Shown in pieces: positions 59,603-64,000 of a stretch of DNA of 64,000 nucleotides. The position numbers and the translations under genes were made by a program. Source of the stretch: Accumulibacter sp964420975 (GTDB lineage: Bacteria > Pseudomonadota > Gammaproteobacteria > Burkholderiales > Rhodocyclaceae); NCBI GenBank assembly GCA_964420975.1, contig CAYQVH010000008.1, positions 69,981 to 133,980 on the forward strand, given 5' to 3'. Numbering within the stretch: the first letter of the stretch is position 1; the number at the start of each line of letters is the position of its first letter. The notes beneath the pieces were generated by a model. The model saw nothing but the letters and a program-made list of their open reading frames with translations, had not been told where the DNA came from and searched no databases.

Positions 59603-61516
59603 TCAGTGCTTCGGCTGGAACGCCATCGAGCGCGCCGAGACCGTGAACGCGTCGGAGAAGCAGGCGCCGTCTTCGGCGCCGTGCTGTTTGAGCAAGGGGA
59701 AGATCGCTTCGACCATGCGCACCGAGCCGCAGGCGTAGATTTCGTGCTCCTTGAGCTCCGGAAAATCGGCCAGGATCGCTTCGTGGACGAGACCGGTACG
59801 CCCGGTCCATTGGTCTCCCACCGCCGGTTCGGAAAGGACCGGGATGAAGTGGAAGTTCGCGTGTTGCTGCGCCCAGCCGGTGGGTAGTTCGGGCAGGTAG
59901 AGGTCCTTCAGGCTTTTGACTCCCCAATAGAGGTGAATTTCCCGCTTCAAGCCGCGCTTGAACGCGTCTTCGACCATGCTCTTGACGGGCGCAAAGCCGG
60001 TGGCGCCAGCGACGAAGACGATCGGCCGGTCGGATTCGCGCAAGGAGAAGTCGCCAATCGGCCCCTCGAAGCGCACTTCGTCGCCGACCTTCATGGTTTC
60101 GAAGACGTGGGTCGTAAAGCGGCCGCCGGGCATCAGGCGAATTTGCAGCTCGACGAAGTCGGGCTCGTGCGGGGGGTTGGCGAAGGAGAACGCGCGCCGC
60201 TGGCCGTCGTCGAGCAGGATGTTGACGTACTGTCCGGCCCGGAACGTGATCTGTTGCCCGTCGGGCAGCTTGAGGAGGACGCGCATCACATCGTAGGTGA
60301 GCTTTTCGAGGCTGACGACGCGGGCGCGGTACTCGCGCACCGTGCGTTTGACGGCGGGCGCTTCGTACGCGACGACGGCGTCTTCGAGCGCCGTCGCGCA
60401 ACACATCAGGACCTTGCCCTGAGCGAGTTCGGCGGCCGACAGCGCGCTCGGCTGATAAAGTCCGGGGTCTACCCGGCCCTCGAGGACGGTGCATTTGCAC
60501 ACGCCACAGCCGCCGTTGCGGCACTCGTAAGGCAGATCGATTTCCTGGCGCAGGCCGGCGTCGAGCAAGGTTTCGTCGAAGCGCGCACTGACCGATCGCT
60601 GATCGGGGTGGAAGGTGATCGACGTCAACGCCTTCGCTGCCCCGCGTTTCTTCGGCGGCAGCCACGGCGTCAGGAAGAGCAGGGCGGTCAGTCCGAGCAC
60701 CCAGTACCACGTTTGCGTCGGGCCGATGACGTAGACCAGCGCCAGCACCGGCAGCTCGAACCAGTCGAACTCGATGTTGGTCGGCACGACGGCCATGTCG
60801 GCCTCGCCACCCTGACTCAGAATCGGTTTGGCGATGGCGAGGACGAGGAACATCAAGGTGACGGCCAGGGCGATCGGGCGCGGCGGATTGATGTGCGCAC
60901 GCGGTACCCGCTGCACATGCACCCACATGATGATGACGACGATCAACGGCGCGCCGATGTGAATGAACGCGAGCAGGGTGAACAGACGGCTATTGACAGC
61001 TTCGAGATAGAGGAAGTTGCGGATCAGCGAACCGTTCAGGATCGGCAGAACGTCAAACCATTCGGCGGCGGCAATGACCACGAACTGCGCCAGCTTGTCC
61101 CAGACGAGCATGAAGCCATTGACGCCGGCGATGTAGATCAGCCAGAGCAGCGCGACGCCGGTCAGCCAGGAGAACGAGCGGAAACCACGGTAGCGGTCGT
61201 AGGCAAAGTGGCGCAGCATGTGCAGCAGCATGGTCAGAATCATGCCGTCGGTCGCGTAGCGGTGGATGCTGCGCAGGATCCCGCCAGCCCACCACTGGTC
61301 GTGCGTGATGCGCTCGACCGAGTCGAACGCGTCGTGCACGCCGGTGTCGGCGAAGATGTAGAGATAGAGGCCGGACCCGACGAGCAGCCAGAATTGCCAG
61401 AAGCTGATCGTTCCCAGGTGATAGAAGGGGTTCAACTTGTCACCGAAGGCGACGTTGAAAACGTTCTCGACGCGCATGAACAGCCAGCGCACAAGTTGTT
61501 GCAGCAGTTTGACCAT
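59603..61516 (-). CDS. Cytochrome b fused to [2Fe-2S] ferredoxin and FAD/NAD(P)H reductase
   Basis: A 637-residue fusion, third gene of its operon. Residues 1-290 are a cytochrome b6-like membrane part with about six helices. Heme ligands are H85/H99 (second helix) and H186/H200 (fourth), each pair 14 apart. After the fifth helix, IEFDWFELPV (248-257) aligns with the quinol-site PEWY region of b6f subunit IV. Residues 300-385 are a plant-type [2Fe-2S] ferredoxin (C332, C337, C340, C372 or C373). Residues 390-635 bind FAD (RRAFSFAN) and NAD(P) (GATGFAPVKS, YACGSVRMV). With six helices the soluble part faces the cytoplasm. It could pass electrons between quinone and NAD(P)(H). Direction is unknown. 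Confidence 0.88.
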   Translation of the reverse strand: MVKLLQQLVRWLFMRVENVFNVAFGDKLNPFYHLGTISFWQFWLLVGSGLYLYIFADTGVHDAFDSVERITHDQWWAGGILRSIHRYATDGMILTMLLHMLRHFAYDRYRGFRSFSWLTGVALLWLIYIAGVNGFMLVWDKLAQFVVIAAAEWFDVLPILNGSLIRNFLYLEAVNSRLFTLLAFIHIGAPLIVVIIMWVHVQRVPRAHINPPRPIALAVTLMFLVLAIAKPILSQGGEADMAVVPTNIEFDWFELPVLALVYVIGPTQTWYWVLGLTALLFLTPWLPPKKRGAAKALTSITFHPDQRSVSARFDETLLDAGLRQEIDLPYECRNGGCGVCKCTVLEGRVDPGLYQPSALSAAELAQGKVLMCCATALEDAVVAYEAPAVKRTVREYRARVVSLEKLTYDVMRVLLKLPDGQQITFRAGQYVNILLDDGQRRAFSFANPPHEPDFVELQIRLMPGGRFTTHVFETMKVGDEVRFEGPIGDFSLRESDRPIVFVAGATGFAPVKSMVEDAFKRGLKREIHLYWGVKSLKDLYLPELPTGWAQQHANFHFIPVLSEPAVGDQWTGRTGLVHEAILADFPELKEHEIYACGSVRMVEAIFPLLKQHGAEDGACFSDAFTVSARSMAFQPKH

Positions 61517-61546
61517 GGAAGGATGTCAGCTCGGAGTAGAGGGGAG

Positions 61547-61564
61547 TGCCGCCTGCGTGCGGCA
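61547..61564 (-). other. Small stem-loop before the cytochrome fusion gene
   Basis: TGCCGC (61547-61552) pairs with GCGGCA (61559-61564) around a 6-base loop, in the 86-base gap between the membrane-anchored gene and the cytochrome-reductase gene. No obvious Shine-Dalgarno sequence precedes the downstream ATG. The structure is short and its role is uncertain. Confidence 0.3.
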
Positions 61565-61602
61565 GGGGCAAGGGCTTGGACGTTGATTCGACAGGCGAAG
61601 GG

Positions 61603-62100
61603 TCACTGAAAGAAAATCCCGCCACGGTCAGGGTTGAAGTCGACCACCAGAACCTGTGCCGGGACGAGCGTGATCCGCGCTTCCTTGAGGTAATCGAAAC
61701 CTGGGCGGGCAAGGTTGTCGTCCATCCTGACGGTCAGCAGATGACTGCCGGCCTTGACCTGAAAACGCTTGTAAACGGTCGATACGCCGTCCTTGTAGAG
61801 GCCGGTCGGATGCATCAGCGTGTGAAAGACCGGTTCTCCATCGAGATCGACTTCCAGCCGAATGTCGGAACGCTCACGCGGGCAATCGAGCGGGGCGCGC
61901 ATGTTCGGCGGCATTTTCGCCAGCTCCTCGGCGCTTCGCTTGCGGCATTCGCGGTCCCCCAGATGGCTGATGGAAACCTTGATTACCGCTGCGTCGCTCG
62001 GAATCTGCTGGTACTTCGGCCAGGTGGCGAAGGTGCCGATGAAGGCGGCGAAGGCGCCGTAAAGAATCACCTGGCCGACGATGGCGGCGGGTTTAAGCAT
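61603..62100 (-). CDS. Membrane-anchored protein of the cytochrome b operon, unknown function
   Basis: A 165-residue protein. The ATG at 62100 overlaps the upstream cytochrome gene by 8 bases; an in-frame extension to 62346 is a shadow. One N-terminal membrane helix (about 7-27, VGQVILYGAFAAFIGTFATW) anchors a mostly beta-rich domain on the outer face. Two cysteines (in DRECRKRSAEEL and PLDCPRERSD) are 30 or so residues apart. There is no CxxCH motif, so it is not a c-type cytochrome, and no iron-sulfur motif. Its place between the two cytochrome genes suggests a subunit or assembly factor. I do not recognise the family. Confidence 0.7.
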   Translation of the reverse strand: MLKPAAIVGQVILYGAFAAFIGTFATWPKYQQIPSDAAVIKVSISHLGDRECRKRSAEELAKMPPNMRAPLDCPRERSDIRLEVDLDGEPVFHTLMHPTGLYKDGVSTVYKRFQVKAGSHLLTVRMDDNLARPGFDYLKEARITLVPAQVLVVDFNPDRGGIFFQ

Positions 62101-63664
62101 GGGGGGAGGCTCTCCGCTGATAAGGGGGAAGGGGAGGGGCGGCCAGGGGGTCGCCTTGCAGTCGGTGGCGCAATTCTCGCAGGGCGTCGGCGATGGCGCG
62201 GTCGTCGCTGGCCGCCGCCAGTACGCGTTGCAGTCGCGCTTGCGGAACGGTGCGTCGCAGTGAAGGCTCGCGTTGGCCGAGGAGGCGTTCGCTGATCCAG
62301 CGCTCGCCCAGGCGAAAATCACAGCCGCCGCTGCGACAGGCGGCAATCACCACGCCGTCGGCACCGGTACGTAGCGCATATTCGACAAAGGCAGGGGGCA
62401 GTTGGCTGGCGCAGAGCAAGCGGACGACCGCGGTGTCGGACGTTGCCAGCGACGTCGCCGGCGCGCCGCGCTCGCAGGCGAAAACGACGATTCGTGTCGG
62501 GCCGCCGAGGTGAGCGAGAGCGTCTTCGAGCTGCTGACGCAGCACATGCACCGGCAGTTGCGGCATGTCGATCCCGGTGACCAGCGTTTCGCGGCGGCGA
62601 AACGGCGTCGACGAGGGGCAGGACCCGGCGCAGATGCCGCAGCCGGCGCAGAGGTCGGGATCGACAACCGCCAGCTGGTAGCCGGGTCGCCTCGGGTGTG
62701 GCTGCATGGCGATGGCGGCGTACGGACAATCGGCAAGGCAGCGGTCGCACCCGGTGCAACTGCCGGGGTCGACGACCGCCACCGGAGCCGGCTTGGGATG
62801 TGGCAACAGGGGCAGCGCGAAGAGCAGCAGCGTCGTCCCGAAGAGCAACGCCCAGACGAAGGCGGGTGACGTGAGGTCGGTCAAGGGATGAATGAAGAGG
62901 ACAAACCAGTCGTAGTCGAGTGCGCCGGGTACCGCTGCCAGATTTGCGGGCGGCTTGCTGAGGGCTGGGCGGAGCAGCGAGAGCACGACCAGCGCCGCCA
63001 GCGTGCCGAGCATGACGCGACGCGACGGTAGATAGTCCACATGAGCGATGCGATGCACGTGCGCCCAGAGGCCGAGGATCAGCAACAAGGGGACACCGAT
63101 ATGGACGAAGACAAGCATCGTGAAGAAACGGTCGTTGAGCGAATCGGGAAGCAGGAAGTTGCGCGCCGCCGGCTCGCTGAAGATCGGCAGCCAGTCGAGC
63201 AATTCGGTGCTGGCGGTGGCCGAGAACTGCGCCAGTTGGTCCCAGACGATCCAGTACCCGCCGATACCGGCGAGGTACGCCAGCCAGATGAGCGGAAGTC
63301 CGGTCATCCACGAATACAGCCGGAAACCGTGGTAGCGCCCGTACGCCCACTCGCGGACCAGGTGGAGCAGCATCACCAGCAGGAAGCCGTCGGAAGCGTA
63401 GCGATGCAGGCTGCGCAGAAGGCCGCCGACGTACCACGGTTGCCGGGAGAGTTCGCCGATCGAACGATAGACCGCCTCGACGCCGGTATCGAGCACGGTG
63501 TACAGGTAAAGGCCGCTGCCGACGACGATCCACAACAAATAGAGTCCGATCGCACCCAAATGGCGTAGCGGGTTGTGGTCGCCCCCGAAAGGCGAGTCGA
63601 GAGCCTCTTCAAAGCGGCGAAAAACGCGGCTTGCGCCCTCGCGCAAGGCGGTATGGAAACTCAC
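62093..63664 (-). CDS. Cytochrome b fused to two [4Fe-4S] clusters and an MvhD/FlpD-like domain
   Basis: A 523-residue fusion and first gene of the operon, started by GTG at 63664. Residues 1-285 parallel the cytochrome part of the third gene: H87/H101 and H188/H202 heme pairs and a YDWF motif (251-254) at the same place. Residues 300-350 are a ferredoxin with C303/306/309/313 and C339/342/345/349. Residues 390-480 resemble the MvhD/FlpD iron-sulfur domain, with C397, C418, C443 and C448 (RLLCASQLPP; GADGVVIAACRSGGCD). In methanogens MvhD links hydrogenase to heterodisulfide reductase. Here it may accept or donate electrons to an unidentified soluble partner. Confidence 0.85.
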   Translation of the reverse strand: MSFHTALREGASRVFRRFEEALDSPFGGDHNPLRHLGAIGLYLLWIVVGSGLYLYTVLDTGVEAVYRSIGELSRQPWYVGGLLRSLHRYASDGFLLVMLLHLVREWAYGRYHGFRLYSWMTGLPLIWLAYLAGIGGYWIVWDQLAQFSATASTELLDWLPIFSEPAARNFLLPDSLNDRFFTMLVFVHIGVPLLLILGLWAHVHRIAHVDYLPSRRVMLGTLAALVVLSLLRPALSKPPANLAAVPGALDYDWFVLFIHPLTDLTSPAFVWALLFGTTLLLFALPLLPHPKPAPVAVVDPGSCTGCDRCLADCPYAAIAMQPHPRRPGYQLAVVDPDLCAGCGICAGSCPSSTPFRRRETLVTGIDMPQLPVHVLRQQLEDALAHLGGPTRIVVFACERGAPATSLATSDTAVVRLLCASQLPPAFVEYALRTGADGVVIAACRSGGCDFRLGERWISERLLGQREPSLRRTVPQARLQRVLAAASDDRAIADALRELRHRLQGDPLAAPPLPPYQRRASPHA

Positions 63665-63710
63665 GTCGCTGGGGTTCCTAAACGGGTCCGCAGAGAATCA
63701 TTAGTCGTTA

Positions 63711-63716
63711 ATTATA
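63711..63716 (-). promoter_or_regulatory. -10 box of the cytochrome b operon
   Basis: A perfect TATAAT (minus strand, 63716-63711) lies in an AT-rich patch 47 bases before the GTG of the first gene. No good -35 hexamer is present at 16-18 bases (nearest TTCGCC or ATTCGC), which fits a promoter that depends on an activator. Confidence 0.65.
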
Positions 63717-63738
63717 TTGTCGGCGTGGTGATGGCGAA

Positions 63739-63752
63739 TTGACCGGCGTCAA
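63739..63752 (-). promoter_or_regulatory. FNR/FixK-type anaerobox in front of the cytochrome b operon
   Basis: TTGACCGGCGTCAA (63739-63752) is a palindrome with TTGAC and GTCAA arms and a 4-base centre; it satisfies TTGA-N6-TCAA. Its centre is about 41 bases upstream of the transcription start predicted from the -10 box at 63711-63716, which is the class II activator position. The regulator is inferred from the motif only; other Crp/Fnr family proteins bind similar sites. Confidence 0.6.
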
Positions 63753-63938
63753 ATCACGACGAGGTGTGAAGCGGCTACTGGCGTGATCCGGCTCGCCGGG
63801 TGAGGTCAACGGTCAGGTGGCGTGCAGGCGGTCGGCCTTCACCCTCGCGCCTGGGGGGCTGTGAACCGCCCCTTGGCCAAGTCGTTGAGGACAAACCACC
63901 AGAATCCGGAAGGGCCCACGACCATGGCATTCGGGCGA

Positions 63939-64000
63939 TTAGCCTCGCGGGTGCCGCTTGTCGTGAAAGAGCACAAACCGGCGAACCCACTGCACGTACG
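63939..64000 (-). pseudogene. Remnant of a tyrosine recombinase (integron/phage integrase N-terminal domain)
   Basis: Reading the minus strand from the window edge gives YVQWVRRFVLFHDKRHPRG and then a stop (TAA at 63939-63941). This is the N-terminal SAM-like domain sequence typical of integron-type integrases (YVxWxRRFxLFHxKRHPxE). The protein is cut within this domain, so it is a broken gene. The remaining part lies outside the window. The 186 bases between this and the anaerobox hold no recognisable gene. Confidence 0.6.

Noticed and set aside
59933..61609. A 558-codon open frame on the plus strand opposite the fused cytochrome gene
   Set aside because: It is the mirror of a GC-rich coding frame, strongly biased to Arg, Gln, Asp and Glu, with no membrane or motif pattern; the minus-strand product has clear heme and cofactor motifs.
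63775..63990. A 71-codon open frame near the right edge on the minus strand
   Set aside because: It is low in structure, rich in Arg and Pro, and is out of frame with the recognisable integrase fragment that overlaps it.
1..64000. CRISPR arrays, tRNA and rRNA genes, intact insertion sequences
   Set aside because: No repeated spacer-type units, no cloverleaf with CCA-type end, and no complete transposase or terminal inverted repeats were seen on either strand; the only mobile trace is the integrase fragment at the right edge.

Overview
The window is a GC-rich, gene-dense piece of a Gram-negative betaproteobacterial chromosome. Three things point to Rhodocyclales and most likely to a Candidatus Accumulibacter-type organism: the gene order rpoE-rseC-mucD-lepA-lepB-rnc-era-recO-pdxJ-acpS, the pil/chp twitching cluster next to rubredoxin-thiD-thiE-hemL, and above all a cytochrome b fused to ferredoxin and flavin/NAD(P) reductase domains at the right end. 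The genus assignment is inference. I recall that fused cytochrome type from published work on phosphate-accumulating Accumulibacter and could not check it here.

Layout. 1-877: 3' part missing of nadB (minus). 1043-3844: envelope-stress operon rpoE-rseC-mucD plus a glutaredoxin-like gene, closed by a terminator at 3872. 3937-13772: a tightly packed housekeeping run with many 4-nt stop/start overlaps (lepA, lepB, DUF4845, rnc, era, recO, pdxJ, acpS, nagZ, uvrC, pgsA). 13852-18926: a complete branched-chain amino acid or amide ABC importer, livKHMGF, behind a near-consensus promoter. 18935-23711: an HDOD signalling protein, a ferredoxin-type reductase, an epimerase, a small HemJ/CopD-like membrane protein and an rRNA methyltransferase. 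23768-25985: the type IV pilus retraction ATPases pilT and pilU. 26055-28392: yggS-proC-yggT-DUF167. 28394-32171 (minus): yqgE-ruvX-pyrR-pyrB-pyrC', where the last gene looks like a catalytically dead dihydroorotase. 32220-42609: photolyase facing the Pil-Chp chemosensory operon pilGHIJ-chpA. 42698-47112: rubredoxin, thiD, thiE, hemL and a secreted beta-helix protein. 47165-59512 (all minus): dsbD, cutA, a two-gene ABC exporter, a hydrolase, a thioredoxin-like ferredoxin, a patatin/outer-membrane protein, selO, a TerB-like protein, an iron alcohol dehydrogenase and a RES/Xre toxin-antitoxin pair. 59603-63664 (minus): the three-gene cytochrome b operon. 63939-64000: a broken integrase remnant at the window edge.

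The most interesting system is 59603-63752. Two paralogous cytochrome b proteins each keep four heme-ligand histidines and a DWF motif resembling the quinol-site PEWY motif of cytochrome b6f subunit IV. One is fused to two [4Fe-4S] clusters and an MvhD/FlpD-like domain. The other is fused to a [2Fe-2S] ferredoxin and an FAD/NAD(P)H reductase that is a clear paralogue of the separate reductase at 20128-21180. A small membrane-anchored protein lies between them. Upstream is a TATAAT -10 box and a TTGA-N6-TCAA site centred near -41, the geometry expected for FNR-type anaerobic activation. Together these suggest an anaerobically induced membrane complex moving electrons between the quinone pool, NAD(P)(H) and a low-potential iron-sulfur partner.

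No tRNA, rRNA, CRISPR array or intact insertion sequence was seen, and no gene-free stretch exceeds about 300 bases.
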